From: an uncultured Clostridium sp.
GTDB lineage: Bacteria; Bacillota; Clostridia; TANB77; CAG-508
DNA: 64,000 bases
Assembly (NCBI GenBank): GCA_900553685.1
Contig: USEI01000003.1
Location: 1 to 64,000 of the forward strand
Direction of reading: 5' to 3'
Every line of letters begins with the position of its first letter. Position 1 is the first letter of the stretch. The notes under the pieces were generated by a model that was not told the DNA's origin, did no database searches, and saw only the letters and a program-made list of their open reading frames with translations. Both the position numbers and the translations under genes were made by a program. Positions 19,000-29,926 of the stretch are shown here, one piece after another.

Positions 19000-19452
19000 C
19001 TATTCCTCTTCATCTTTATTATCTTGCAATAATTCTAATTGAGATATTAGTAAAGCTTCCATCTTTGCTTTATATACACCAAGTTGCCTTTTTAATTCTT
19101 CTGTTCTTTTTCTTATTTCAAATTCTTCTTTTGTTATTTCTTCTGTCGCTCTTCTTGCTTCACTCTGAGCATCTCTAATTATTTGTTCTGCTCGAGATTG
19201 AGCATTTGTTTTTATATCCTCTGCTGTTGTTTGAGCCATTATCAAAGTATTTTGTAAAGTTTGTTCAACACTCTTATAATGTTCTAAATCTTTTTTACTT
19301 TCTTCAACTTTTTCTTTTAGTTCTGAATTTTCTTTATATAATCTCTCATAATCTATTGTTAGTTGATCTAAAAAATCATCAACCTCATCAACATTATATC
19401 CTTTTAAAGTCTTCGAAAATCTTTTATTTTCGATATCTAAAGGTGTTAACAT
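19000..19452 (-). CDS. divIVA: DivIVA-family septum/pole protein
   Basis: DivIVA binds negatively curved membrane at septa and poles and positions division and, in sporulating species, polar proteins. The conserved N-terminus MLTPLDIENKRFSKTLKGYN then VDEVDDFLDQL (residues 21-33) matches the DivIVA membrane-binding domain; the rest is one long coiled coil with a basic/acidic pattern to residue 150. It is 18 bases after sepF, an arrangement common in Gram-positives, and is followed by a terminator. Confidence 0.94.
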   Translation of the reverse strand: MLTPLDIENKRFSKTLKGYNVDEVDDFLDQLTIDYERLYKENSELKEKVEESKKDLEHYKSVEQTLQNTLIMAQTTAEDIKTNAQSRAEQIIRDAQSEARRATEEITKEEFEIRKRTEELKRQLGVYKAKMEALLISQLELLQDNKDEEE

Positions 19453-19470
19453 AATATTTCCTCCTAAATG

Positions 19471-19953
19471 TTATTTTATCCATGAAGCAGAGAATTTATT
19501 TTCTATTTTTTCCTTTGTTATTTCATTTATAATATCATAATTACAAGGTGCTACAACAAATATAGAATTTGATACTTTTTCCATATTTCCGTCTAATGCC
19601 TTAACTGCACCACTAATAACATCTACAATTCTTCTTGCAACATCTTTGCTTACATACTCTAAATTTATTACAACTGCATTTTTCTCTTTTAATTGCATAA
19701 CTATTTCGTCAGCTTGATCAAAATTAGTTGGTTTTGATATTTTCATTTTTATTTGTTGTGGTTGAGGCATTGGTACTACTTTAGGTTTTGATCTAAAAAA
19801 TCCTAAATTTTTACCTTCATTTTCTTCTTCATTTTCATATTCATCTGCATAGTCTGCATTATATACTTCATCATCTTCATCATATTCTCCTTGAGAATTG
19901 TCTTGCTCTCCCCATATAAAATCTACTAACTTTTTAAATGATGTTCCAGCCAT
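19471..19953 (-). CDS. sepF: Cell division protein SepF
   Basis: SepF anchors FtsZ to the membrane and shapes the septum. The N-terminus MAGTSFKKLVDFIWGE is a short amphipathic segment (family membrane anchor), followed by an acidic linker (residues 17-55) and the FtsZ-binding core (SKPTNFDQADEIVMQLKEK, then AVVINLEYVSKDVARRIVD, and FVVAPCNYDI). Length 160 is normal. AAAGGAAA precedes the ATG. It lies downstream of a HlyD-like gene after a 157-base gap and directly before divIVA. Confidence 0.95.
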   Translation of the reverse strand: MAGTSFKKLVDFIWGEQDNSQGEYDEDDEVYNADYADEYENEEENEGKNLGFFRSKPKVVPMPQPQQIKMKISKPTNFDQADEIVMQLKEKNAVVINLEYVSKDVARRIVDVISGAVKALDGNMEKVSNSIFVVAPCNYDIINEITKEKIENKFSASWIK

Positions 19954-20075
19954 TTTCCTTTCTAAACCTCCTAATTTTTTCTCTTCATTTGTAGCTTAAC
20001 ATGTATATAGTATCTATCTTTTTACAAATATTGTCAATACTTTTTCTTTAATTTTAGTATTTGTTATACAAAAAT

Positions 20076-20108
20076 AATTTTTTTGTAATTTTTTTGTAAT
20101 TTTTTTGT
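20076..20108. repeat. Three perfect tandem copies of an 11-base unit
   Basis: The unit AATTTTTTTGT occurs three times without a mismatch, immediately downstream of the stop codon of the HlyD-like gene at 20111 (minus strand). On that strand the copies read ACAAAAAAATT, so this is not a U-tract terminator. It looks like slippage-prone sequence. Confidence 0.85.
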
Positions 20109-20110
20109 GT

Positions 20111-21340
20111 TTAATGTAACAAAACTTCATCATATAGTTTTATCTTATTCATTTCTGAAATTTCATCTTCAGAATATCCAAGTTCTCTTAATTCATCATC
20201 TTCATAATTTTCTACTATAGAATAGGTATCATTTTGTCTTAAAACTTTTACTAATATCTTATCAATATATCCTGCCCTATCTCTTTCTACATATATTTTA
20301 TCATTTTCTTCTATAAGTGCATTATTACTTACTTTTAATCCCGTATATTTCCACCATATTATATCTAATGAAATTTTTCTATATTCAAGTAGTTCTGCAA
20401 TATCTTTATCAACTTTAAATACCAAAATTCTACTATTAGATTCATCTTTTATATATACTATTTCAGATTGTATTTCGTCTGAATTTGAAAGTCTTAAAGT
20501 TACTGTATCTCCTACTTTAGCAGTTGTTGACCTTTCTGTATTCATAGATACAGCTATATAACTTTCAAAATTATTTACTATCTTACCTTTTTCGCTACTA
20601 AGTGGCACACTCGCACCTACTTTTAAATTAAATCCCTCTAAAAGCTCTGTTGATAAATAATCAAAATTTCCTACTTTTAAAACTTCTTCTAAACCATCAA
20701 CTCTATAAGAAGCTAAACCCGAAACTGGTGCTTTTATGACTTCTGAACCTTTTTCCAGTTCTGCTTTTAGATTATTCCTCTGATCTATCAATGTCTTAAC
20801 ATAAGAATTTTCTGGACTTAAAATTTCAGTCATTTGTGCCTTCTTAGATATATATGCATCAATTTCATTTTTATGCTCTTTAATTTCTTGTAAATAATTT
20901 AAATTATACATAGAATCTATTGTCTCTTCGATTGATTTTCCTAAACTTACAAAATCACTTTGTGTATTTTGATTTATATCTTCATTTTCAATCAATTCAT
21001 TTATTTCTTCATCTAATTCTGCAATTTGCTCTAAAATATCTTTTTCACCATTAGAATAGTATCTAAAAACATCTTCATTTTTAGCAGCTCTTTCTCCATC
21101 TGAAACAATTTGAACCATTCCATTTTTATAATTTTCTCCTTGAAGAACAACTTCATCTCTAATTACATATCCTTCAGTAGGTTCTTCAAAAGATAGTGAA
21201 CCATCTACTACAATAACTGTGTCTGTAGAATTTTTCAGTATATTAGTACTATTAGTAACTAATACAATAAATAATACCATAAAAATTATTGTAATTATAA
21301 TCTTTATTACATTAATTTTCTCTTTATGTACTTCTTTCAC
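20111..21340 (-). CDS. HlyD/membrane-fusion-type extracytoplasmic protein
   Basis: A single N-terminal transmembrane helix (about residues 10-33) precedes an extracytoplasmic region: a lipoyl/barrel half (VDGSLSFEEPTEGYVIRDE), a coiled-coil hairpin (about 105-195) and a returning barrel half with KAPVSGLASYRVDGLEEVL (about 205-223), VGASVPLSSEKGKIV and VGDTVTLRLSN. This is the layout of HlyD-like adaptors, but no ABC exporter or outer-membrane partner is nearby. In Clostridia similar genes commonly sit next to sepF, which suggests an envelope or division role. It overlaps the end of miaA by four bases, indicating translational coupling. Confidence 0.8.
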   Translation of the reverse strand: MKEVHKEKINVIKIIITIIFMVLFIVLVTNSTNILKNSTDTVIVVDGSLSFEEPTEGYVIRDEVVLQGENYKNGMVQIVSDGERAAKNEDVFRYYSNGEKDILEQIAELDEEINELIENEDINQNTQSDFVSLGKSIEETIDSMYNLNYLQEIKEHKNEIDAYISKKAQMTEILSPENSYVKTLIDQRNNLKAELEKGSEVIKAPVSGLASYRVDGLEEVLKVGNFDYLSTELLEGFNLKVGASVPLSSEKGKIVNNFESYIAVSMNTERSTTAKVGDTVTLRLSNSDEIQSEIVYIKDESNSRILVFKVDKDIAELLEYRKISLDIIWWKYTGLKVSNNALIEENDKIYVERDRAGYIDKILVKVLRQNDTYSIVENYEDDELRELGYSEDEISEMNKIKLYDEVLLH

Positions 21341-22257
21341 TCTAACCTCTCTAAAATAGTCTTAATATTTTTTTCCATTTCTTCATTGGCATCTAACCAT
21401 ATAATTTCTTTATTTCTTCTAAACCAAGTTAATTGCCTTTTTGCATATCTTCTTGACTCTTGCTTTATTTTATCTATCATTTCTCCTCTTGTTAAAATTC
21501 CGTTAAAATATTCTACAACTTCTTTGTAACCAAGACCTTGCATTGCAGTTGGAAATTCTGAATATTTTTCTAATAAATTTCTAACTTCTTTCTCCAAACC
21601 TTGATTTATCATAATATCAACTCTTTTATTAATTCTTTCATATAATTGTTCTCTATCCATTGATATTCCAAAGATTTTAAAATCATATTCTATTTCTTTT
21701 TTTCTAGACAAAATTTCCTGTTCTGTTTTTGTTTTTCCTGTAGCTTTATAAATTTCTAAAACTCTTACTATTCTTTTTTTGTCTTTTTTACTTATTTTTT
21801 TCATAGATTCTGGATCAATTTTTTGTGCTTGTTCCCAAAGGTTATTTAGTCCTTCTTCTGTTTCTGCAATTTTCATTAATTTATTTCTATATTCTTCATC
21901 AAATTGCATATCCTGATATTCTATTCCATATATTAAAGAATTTACATATAATCCAGTTCCACCTACTACTATTGGAATTTTTGCTTCTCTTAGAATTTCT
22001 TTTATAGCTCTTGTAGCATCTTTTTTAAAATCTGATACAGTATATCTTTGATTTGGAGGTACAAAATCTATTAAATAATGTTTTATTCCTTGCATTTCTT
22101 CTTTTGTAACTTTAGCAGTACCAATATTCATATCTTTATAAATCTGCATTGAATCAGAAGAAATAATTTCTCCACCTATTCTTTTTGCAAGCTCTATTGA
22201 AAGTGCTGTTTTTCCAGATGCTGTTGGTCCTACTATAACTACAACTTTAGGTTTCAT
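21337..22257 (-). CDS. miaA: tRNA dimethylallyltransferase MiaA
   Basis: MiaA adds the dimethylallyl group to A37 of tRNAs reading UNN codons. It has the P-loop GPTASGKT (residues 9-16), SSDSMQIYKDMNIGTAK (33-49), the VGGTGLYVNSLIYG motif (about 99-112), and the C-terminal QLTWFRRNKEIIWLD. Length 306 is normal. The start is two bases after the mutL stop and the stop overlaps the next gene, forming a tight mutL-miaA-HlyD unit as is common in Firmicutes. Confidence 0.97.
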   Translation of the reverse strand: MKPKVVVIVGPTASGKTALSIELAKRIGGEIISSDSMQIYKDMNIGTAKVTKEEMQGIKHYLIDFVPPNQRYTVSDFKKDATRAIKEILREAKIPIVVGGTGLYVNSLIYGIEYQDMQFDEEYRNKLMKIAETEEGLNNLWEQAQKIDPESMKKISKKDKKRIVRVLEIYKATGKTKTEQEILSRKKEIEYDFKIFGISMDREQLYERINKRVDIMINQGLEKEVRNLLEKYSEFPTAMQGLGYKEVVEYFNGILTRGEMIDKIKQESRRYAKRQLTWFRRNKEIIWLDANEEMEKNIKTILERLE

Positions 22258-22259
22258 TT

Positions 22260-24947
22260 TTATCTCCTACTAAATTTCTTCTCTAAATCATATTTTGTCA
22301 TTTTTATTGCAGTTGGTCTACCATGTGGACAAGTAAATGGATTTGGAAGTTCTAAAAGTTTATTCATCAAACTTTTTACTTCTTTTTCATCTAATTTCAT
22401 TTTTGCTTTAACAGCCGCTTTGCAAGCAACTGTTGCAATAAATTTATCTTCTTTTTCTTGTCTTGCGGTAACAGCAACTGTATCTATCTCATCTAATATA
22501 TCTAAAAATAATTGTTTTGTATTTAATTCTTCACACATTCCTGGAACTGTTACAAGTTTTATTGTATTATCACCAAATTCTTCAAAAGTAAATCCTGCTT
22601 TTGCAAACATTTCTACATTTTCTTTTGCTATTGCCATTTCTTTATGTGTTAATGAAATAACATCTGGTAAAAGCAACAATTGCTCATCTTTTTCATCCTC
22701 ACTATAATAATTTGCTTTTACTTTTTCATACATAATTCTTTCATGTGCAGCATGTTGATCTATTATATACATTTCATTTTTTATTTCTATTATTATATAT
22801 GTACTAAATACAATTCCAATAAACTTATAAGAAATTTCTGGATAATCCTCTTTTTCTTCAAAAACATTCATATTTTCTGCTGGATAAGAAAAGTCTCCTG
22901 AAGCATTTATTTTTTCTTGTTCTAATTTTTCTAATTCTTTTTCTTTTCTTACAGAAAATGGATCAACTCCAAAAGTCTTTTTATACATTTTGTCAAATTC
23001 TGGATTGCTTTCAAAATTTTCTTCTTTTAGAGCTTCTCTAACTCTTCCTGTATCTATCATTTGAGTATTATCTGAGCTTAGTCTTGCTTCCATTAATTTT
23101 TCAGCTATTTTAGAGAATTCATCATTATCGCTATTTATTTTTTCATTATTAATATCATTTAGAGCATCTTTTTCTTGTATATTATTAATATTTTCTTTAG
23201 ATAATTCGTTTTTTTCATTCTTATTATTTAAAACAATAGTATTTTGTGGTAATGAATTCAAATTTTCCTCAGCAACAACTGTATCTTGTATGCTATTATG
23301 TGAACTCAAGTCTATTTTTTGAGTTTTATCAAATTCTTCATTTCTAATTTCCTCTGTATTTACTATTTGTGTTGGCTGTTTTTCCGCCATTTTAATTGAT
23401 AACATTTTTGTTGTTGCATCTTTTATTAATTCATTAACATTATTCACATCTAATTCTTTTGTATTGCTAGAAATAAAAGTATTTCCTAAACTTATTTTTT
23501 TAGAAATCTCATTATCATTAATTGTTTTTGCTATTTCTACTTTTTTATTCAAAATGTCTTCTTTTTCTATTTCATCATTTTCACTAATTTTTAGATTATT
23601 TTCTTCAAAGTTATCTACATTATTACTATCAAATTCTCTTATATTTTCATTACTTGATTTATCATTTTTCAAGCCTTGTCTATATTTAAAAATTTCTTCT
23701 AAATGATTATTACTTAATTCTTCTACTGTTTCTTCTGGTTCTTTAATAATTTTATGGAATAATCCAGCAATTCCTCCAGATTTTTTTTCATGTGAATTTT
23801 TCATTGAAAAATTAGATAAATCATCTTCTACATTAATTTTATTATTACTATTTTTATCTATGTTTTTATCTATATTTGTTTCTGTATTTGTTTCATTATT
23901 CTCATTTATTTCTGCATCATTCTGGCTAGAATTTTCTTTTTCAACATTTTCTACCAGCTCTGACTTTGCTAAACTTGATTTTATAGCATGATATACTGCC
24001 TTAAATACTTTACTCTCTTCTTCAAATCTAACTTCTAATTTTGCTGGATGTACATTTACATCTACAAGTTTTGGATCCATCTCTAAATTAAGAATTATAA
24101 AGCCGTATCTACCAATAGGAATCATCCCTTTATAAGCTTGATCTGCTGCTGCACTTAAATTTTTATCTTTTATATATCTTCCATTTAAGAAGAATAATTG
24201 ATTACTTCTATTAGCTCTTGCAATAACAGGTTTTCCTATAACACCAGTTACCTTTATTCCTTCGTATTCATAATCAAGTTCAATAACCTCAGCAGCTATA
24301 TCTTTACCATATATACTATATATTAAGGTTTTTAAATCTCCATTTCCATTTGTTTGAATAATTGTTTTTCCATTGCTAATAAGTTTTATAGCAACATTTT
24401 TATTAACCAAAGCTATTCTTGTTACTGCATCTTCAATATATCCCGCTTCTGTGTAATCTTTCTTTAAGAATTTATATCTTACTGGTGTATTATAAAATAA
24501 ATTTCTAACAGTAATTGTTGTACCAACAGATCTTGCTTCTTCTGTAAATTCGACTGTTTTTCCTCCTTCTACAACAATCTTATGCCCTACTTCATCATTT
24601 TCCTTTTTAGAAACCATTTCAACTTTTGAAATAGCCGCAATACTTGCTAAAGCCTCACCTCTAAATCCCATAGATTTAATGCTCTCTAAATCTTCTGCTT
24701 TTCTAATTTTACTTGTTGCATGACGCTCAAATGCTATTTCCATATCATCTTCAGCAATTCCTACACCATCATCTGTTATTTTTATTAAAGAAATACCACC
24801 ATTTTTTATTTCAACAGTTATATTCTTTGCACCTGCATCTATTGAATTTTCAAGCATCTCTTTTACTACTGAGGCTGGTCTTTCTATAACTTCTCCAGCA
24901 GCAATTTTATTTATAGTTAAATCATCTAAAAGAACTATATTTCCCAT
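22260..24947 (-). CDS. mutL: DNA mismatch repair protein MutL with an extra-long linker
   Basis: MutL couples mismatch recognition by MutS to strand incision. The N-terminal GHKL ATPase is complete (NKIAAGEVIERPASVVKEML, DDGVGI, GFRGEALASI, SVGTTITVRNLFYNTP, residues 1-335). The C-terminal endonuclease domain has DQHAAHERIMYE, ACKAAVKAKM and CPHGRP, so the protein should nick DNA itself. Between them lies a low-complexity linker of about 350 residues rich in Asn, Glu, Lys, Ile and Ser; most MutL linkers are far shorter, giving 895 residues here against the usual 600-700. I start at the ATG at 24947 (AAAGGAG seven bases upstream), not the longer frame at 24977. Confidence 0.95.
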   Translation of the reverse strand: MGNIVLLDDLTINKIAAGEVIERPASVVKEMLENSIDAGAKNITVEIKNGGISLIKITDDGVGIAEDDMEIAFERHATSKIRKAEDLESIKSMGFRGEALASIAAISKVEMVSKKENDEVGHKIVVEGGKTVEFTEEARSVGTTITVRNLFYNTPVRYKFLKKDYTEAGYIEDAVTRIALVNKNVAIKLISNGKTIIQTNGNGDLKTLIYSIYGKDIAAEVIELDYEYEGIKVTGVIGKPVIARANRSNQLFFLNGRYIKDKNLSAAADQAYKGMIPIGRYGFIILNLEMDPKLVDVNVHPAKLEVRFEEESKVFKAVYHAIKSSLAKSELVENVEKENSSQNDAEINENNETNTETNIDKNIDKNSNNKINVEDDLSNFSMKNSHEKKSGGIAGLFHKIIKEPEETVEELSNNHLEEIFKYRQGLKNDKSSNENIREFDSNNVDNFEENNLKISENDEIEKEDILNKKVEIAKTINDNEISKKISLGNTFISSNTKELDVNNVNELIKDATTKMLSIKMAEKQPTQIVNTEEIRNEEFDKTQKIDLSSHNSIQDTVVAEENLNSLPQNTIVLNNKNEKNELSKENINNIQEKDALNDINNEKINSDNDEFSKIAEKLMEARLSSDNTQMIDTGRVREALKEENFESNPEFDKMYKKTFGVDPFSVRKEKELEKLEQEKINASGDFSYPAENMNVFEEKEDYPEISYKFIGIVFSTYIIIEIKNEMYIIDQHAAHERIMYEKVKANYYSEDEKDEQLLLLPDVISLTHKEMAIAKENVEMFAKAGFTFEEFGDNTIKLVTVPGMCEELNTKQLFLDILDEIDTVAVTARQEKEDKFIATVACKAAVKAKMKLDEKEVKSLMNKLLELPNPFTCPHGRPTAIKMTKYDLEKKFSRR

Positions 24948-25141
24948 TTTTCTCTCCTTTTCTAGCTCTCTATACACCCTATTTATAATTTAAACTTTTT
25001 TTGAATTATATCATTAAATTTATTTTTTGTATACTTTTTTAATATTTAATTTATAAAAGATTTTCTTTGATATTATTATAAATTTTAGTTTAAATTAATT
25101 AAATTATTAATATCATTATATAATCAATATTTTTCTTTGTA

Positions 25142-25168
25142 ACAAATTTTATAAATATTCATAGTATA
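25142..25168 (+). promoter_or_regulatory. Candidate late-sporulation (sigma-K-like) promoter
   Basis: CATAGTATA at 25160-25168 fits the sigma-K -10 pattern CATANNNTA, and AC at 25142-25143 lies 16 bases upstream as its short -35 element. No good sigma-A pair is seen before the Cys-rich gene. In DNA this AT-rich the match could be chance. Confidence 0.3.
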
Positions 25169-25219
25169 TAACATACAAAAGATTTGAAAAAACATATATT
25201 TATAAAGGAGGATTTTAAA

Positions 25220-25345
25220 ATGTCAGAAAACAGATGTTGTGGATGTGGATTATTTGGAGGAGATAATGACTGCCTTTGGATAATTATACTTTTAATAATT
25301 ATTTTCTGTTGTTGTGGTAACAATGGAAACAGAGGCTGTTGCTAA
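25220..25345 (+). CDS. Cys-rich 41-residue membrane peptide
   Basis: This gene is on the strand opposite to its neighbours. An excellent ribosome site AAAGGAGG sits seven bases before the ATG. The peptide starts MSENRCCGCGLFGGDNDC, has a hydrophobic core LWIIILLIIIF (residues 19-29) and ends CCCGNNGNRGCC, giving nine Cys in 41 residues arranged on both sides of one membrane-spanning stretch. Very similar small proteins occur in Clostridia, sometimes labelled chorion-class high-cysteine HCB proteins; their function is not established, and a spore-coat or envelope role is inferred only from composition. A bidirectional terminator follows 22 bases after the stop. The coding call rests on the ribosome site, biased composition and the terminator. 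Confidence 0.75.
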   Translation: MSENRCCGCGLFGGDNDCLWIIILLIIIFCCCGNNGNRGCC

Positions 25346-25367
25346 TTTCTAAATTATGTTAATAGCA

Positions 25368-25401
25368 AAAAAACGTGTGATGAATATATCACACGTTTTT
25401 T
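25368..25401. terminator. Bidirectional terminator between the Cys-rich gene and groEL
   Basis: A 14-bp perfect stem (25368-25381 with 25388-25401, core CGTGTGAT/ATCACACG) around GAATAT has A/T runs on both sides, so it reads as a U-tract terminator on either strand. It serves the plus-strand small gene and the minus-strand groEL, whose stop is at 25411. Confidence 0.92.
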
Positions 25402-25410
25402 ATTTTTTTA

Positions 25411-27066
<1,656 letters not shown>

Positions 27067-27075
27067 CTATCTACA

Positions 27076-27434
<359 letters not shown>

Positions 27435-27435
27435 T

Positions 27436-27464
27436 AATTTATACCCTATTAAATAAAAAGTCAA
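27436..27464 (-). promoter_or_regulatory. groES-groEL promoter, -35 box overlapping the preceding stop codon
   Basis: TTGACT (27464-27459) is followed after 17 bases by TAAATT (27441-27436), or after 15 by TATAAA (27443-27438). The -35 hexamer overlaps the stop codon of the SPFH gene (27461-27463), and CIRCE starts directly downstream. Confidence 0.75.
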
Positions 27465-28174
27465 GAGTTATTTTTAAAAAATTTAAACTTTTTTTTACTA
27501 ACTTCGAAATCTTTAACATCAAAATATAGTAATTTTATTCCATATTCCAGTAATTTTACATCATATTCATTTTGTTTTAATTTCACTTCTAGCTCTTTTG
27601 ATTTTTGTACTAGAGTATCTATATTTAATTTATATTCTTCAGATATTTCATTTATTCCTTTTTCTATTGAACTAATAATATATTTTCTTATTTTCTCTAT
27701 AAGTTCTTGTTTAGAAAAATGATTTCTAAGTCCTATAACTTTACTTAAAAATTTAAGTGTATCTTCTATTCTAAAATCATAAAAACCTTCAAGTTTTATA
27801 TAAATTTCTGAGCTTTCACCATTTTTCCAATCAATATATCGTATTGGATTATCTATAATATATTTATTGTGTATTATCTCTGATTTATTTAAAAAAATCA
27901 CACATAAATTCTCATTTTCAGCTTTTTGAATAATCAATTCATCAAAAACATTATTTTCTTCTTGAATTTCTTTTATCTCATATATTCCTTTTTCTTCTTT
28001 TATATCTAAAACTTTTCCTTTTTCTACTAGTATTATGTTTTGATTATTGTTTAATTTTATTAAATCATTTTCTGAAACATCATACTTTACAAAAAGTAAA
28101 TCATTACTTAAGTTTTCACATTCTATTAATTTTAAATTTTTACTATAATTAGAAAAATTTAAAAATTTTTTCAT
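27461..28174 (-). CDS. SPFH/YdjI-like (virion-core-protein family) protein
   Basis: The protein resembles B. subtilis YdjI and the prokaryotic SPFH proteins sometimes labelled virion core protein. Visible are an N-terminal strand-rich half (DLLFVKYDVSENDLIKLNNN, ILVEKGKVLDIKEEKGIYEI), the SPFH core (NPIRYIDWKNGESSEIYIKL, FYDFRIEDTLKFLSKVIG) and a C-terminal helical, Lys-rich region. It has no membrane helix. At 237 residues it is shorter than YdjI because the C-terminal zinc-ribbon extension is absent. Such proteins are thought to organise membrane stress responses, but function here is unknown. It follows pyrG by 63 bases, and its stop codon overlaps the groES promoter. Confidence 0.7.
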   Translation of the reverse strand: MKKFLNFSNYSKNLKLIECENLSNDLLFVKYDVSENDLIKLNNNQNIILVEKGKVLDIKEEKGIYEIKEIQEENNVFDELIIQKAENENLCVIFLNKSEIIHNKYIIDNPIRYIDWKNGESSEIYIKLEGFYDFRIEDTLKFLSKVIGLRNHFSKQELIEKIRKYIISSIEKGINEISEEYKLNIDTLVQKSKELEVKLKQNEYDVKLLEYGIKLLYFDVKDFEVSKKKFKFFKNNS

Positions 28175-28237
28175 CTTACTCTCCTTTGTTAATCCTATAT
28201 TATTTTAAGAAAAAATATTATTAATAATATATAGCTA

Positions 28238-29836
28238 TTATTTTCTATTTTCCTTTGTAGCTTCTATAAAAGCTTTAAAAAGTGGAGCAGGCTTATCTGG
28301 TCTTGATTTAAACTCTGGATGAAATTGACTAGCTATAAAAAAATTATTATTAATGTTTTCAACTATTTCTACTAATCTACCATCTGGTGATGTTCCTGAA
28401 GCAATTAATCCTGCTTTTTCTAATCTTTCTTTATAATCATTATTATATTCAAATCTATGTCTATGTCTTTCATTTATGTTTTCTTGTCCATAAATTTTAT
28501 ATGCAAGTGTACCTTTTTTTATTCTGCAAGGATATGATCCTAGTCTCATTGTTCCACCTTTTTCTATAATCGTTTTTTGGTCTTCCATTATATGTATTAC
28601 TGGATTTTTAGTTGTTTTACTAAATTCCGCTGAATTTGCATCTTTAATTCCAAGTACATTTCTAGCAAATTCAACAACAGCCATTTGCATACCTAAACAA
28701 ATACCTAAAAATGGTACGTTATTTTCTCTTGCATATTCTATAGCTGTAATTTTTCCTTCTATCCCTCTGTTGCCAAAACCACCTGGAACTAAAATTCCAT
28801 CATAATCTTTTAATATTTTTTTTGCAGTATCTTTAGTAACTGTTTCTGAATCAATAAATCCTATATTCACCTTTACTCCATTTGCAAATCCTCCATGTCT
28901 TAAACTTTCAGCTACAGATAAATAAGAATCTTGAAGTTGCATATATTTTCCCACTAAAGCAATATTTACTTCTCCATTTAAATTTTTAATTGTTTCAATT
29001 AAATTTTCCCACTCTTGATTTTGAGGTTCTATATTATTTAAATTTAATTTTTTACAAACTGATTTTGCAAGCCCTTGTTTTTCAAGCATTAGTGGTACTG
29101 CATATAGATTTTCTGCTGTAAGATTTGGAATAACATTTTCTGGTTTCACATTACAAAAAAGAGCTAATTTCTCTCTAATTTCAGTTGGAATATCTATTTC
29201 TGATCTGCATACCAAAATATCAGGTTTTATTCCAAAAGATTGTAATTCTTTTACTGAATGCTGAGTAGGTTTTGATTTTAATTCATTTGAACCACTAATA
29301 TATGGAAGCAAGGTTACATGTATATATACAACATCTTCTGGATTTTTTTCTAACCCTACTTGTCTAATCGCTTCAACAAATGCCAAACTTTCTATATCTC
29401 CTATTGTTCCTCCAAGTTCTGTTATTACAATATCTGTTTGTCCATCAAAACTATATATATTTTCTTTAATTTCATTTGTAACATGAGGTATTACTTGAAC
29501 TGTTTTTCCAAGATAATCTCCCCTTCTTTCTTTATTTATAACACTTTGATATATTTTGCCAGAACTTATACTACAATTTTTATTTAAGTTTACATCTGTA
29601 AATCTTTCATAATGACCTAAATCTAAATCAGTTTCTGCACCATCATCTGTTACAAAAACCTCCCCATGTTCGTATGGACTCATAGTTCCTGGATCCACAT
29701 TTATATAAGGATCAAACTTTTGATTTATTACTTTGTATCCTCTATTTTTTAATAACCTACCTAAAGAAGATGCTGTTATTCCTTTTCCGAGTCCTGATAC
29801 AACACCACCTGTTATAAAAATATATTTTGTAGCCAT
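28238..29836 (-). CDS. pyrG: CTP synthase
   Basis: PyrG makes CTP from UTP, ATP and glutamine. The N-terminal synthetase domain starts [20 protein letters not shown] with the P-loop, has [20 protein letters not shown] and [18 protein letters not shown]. The C-terminal class-I amidotransferase shows [11 protein letters not shown], the nucleophile Cys in FLGICLGMQ (about residue 375) and the His/Glu pair in [10 protein letters not shown] start at the ATG at 29836 (GAAAGGAG upstream) rather than at 29851. It is transcribed toward the SPFH gene; no terminator is seen between them. Confidence 0.97.
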   Translation of the reverse strand: MATKYIFITGGVVSGLGKGITASSLGRLLKNRGYKVINQKFDPYINVDPGTMSPYEHGEVFVTDDGAETDLDLGHYERFTDVNLNKNCSISSGKIYQSVINKERRGDYLGKTVQVIPHVTNEIKENIYSFDGQTDIVITELGGTIGDIESLAFVEAIRQVGLEKNPEDVVYIHVTLLPYISGSNELKSKPTQHSVKELQSFGIKPDILVCRSEIDIPTEIREKLALFCNVKPENVIPNLTAENLYAVPLMLEKQGLAKSVCKKLNLNNIEPQNQEWENLIETIKNLNGEVNIALVGKYMQLQDSYLSVAESLRHGGFANGVKVNIGFIDSETVTKDTAKKILKDYDGILVPGGFGNRGIEGKITAIEYARENNVPFLGICLGMQMAVVEFARNVLGIKDANSAEFSKTTKNPVIHIMEDQKTIIEKGGTMRLGSYPCRIKKGTLAYKIYGQENINERHRHRFEYNNDYKERLEKAGLIASGTSPDGRLVEIVENINNNFFIASQFHPEFKSRPDKPAPLFKAFIEATKENRK

Positions 29837-29926
29837 TCTTACTCCTTTCATATAACTAATTTTTCTTTCTATATTCTTCTTTCTAGTGCTTTCTATTTCA
29901 ATTAAATTATAACTTTAATTCAATTA

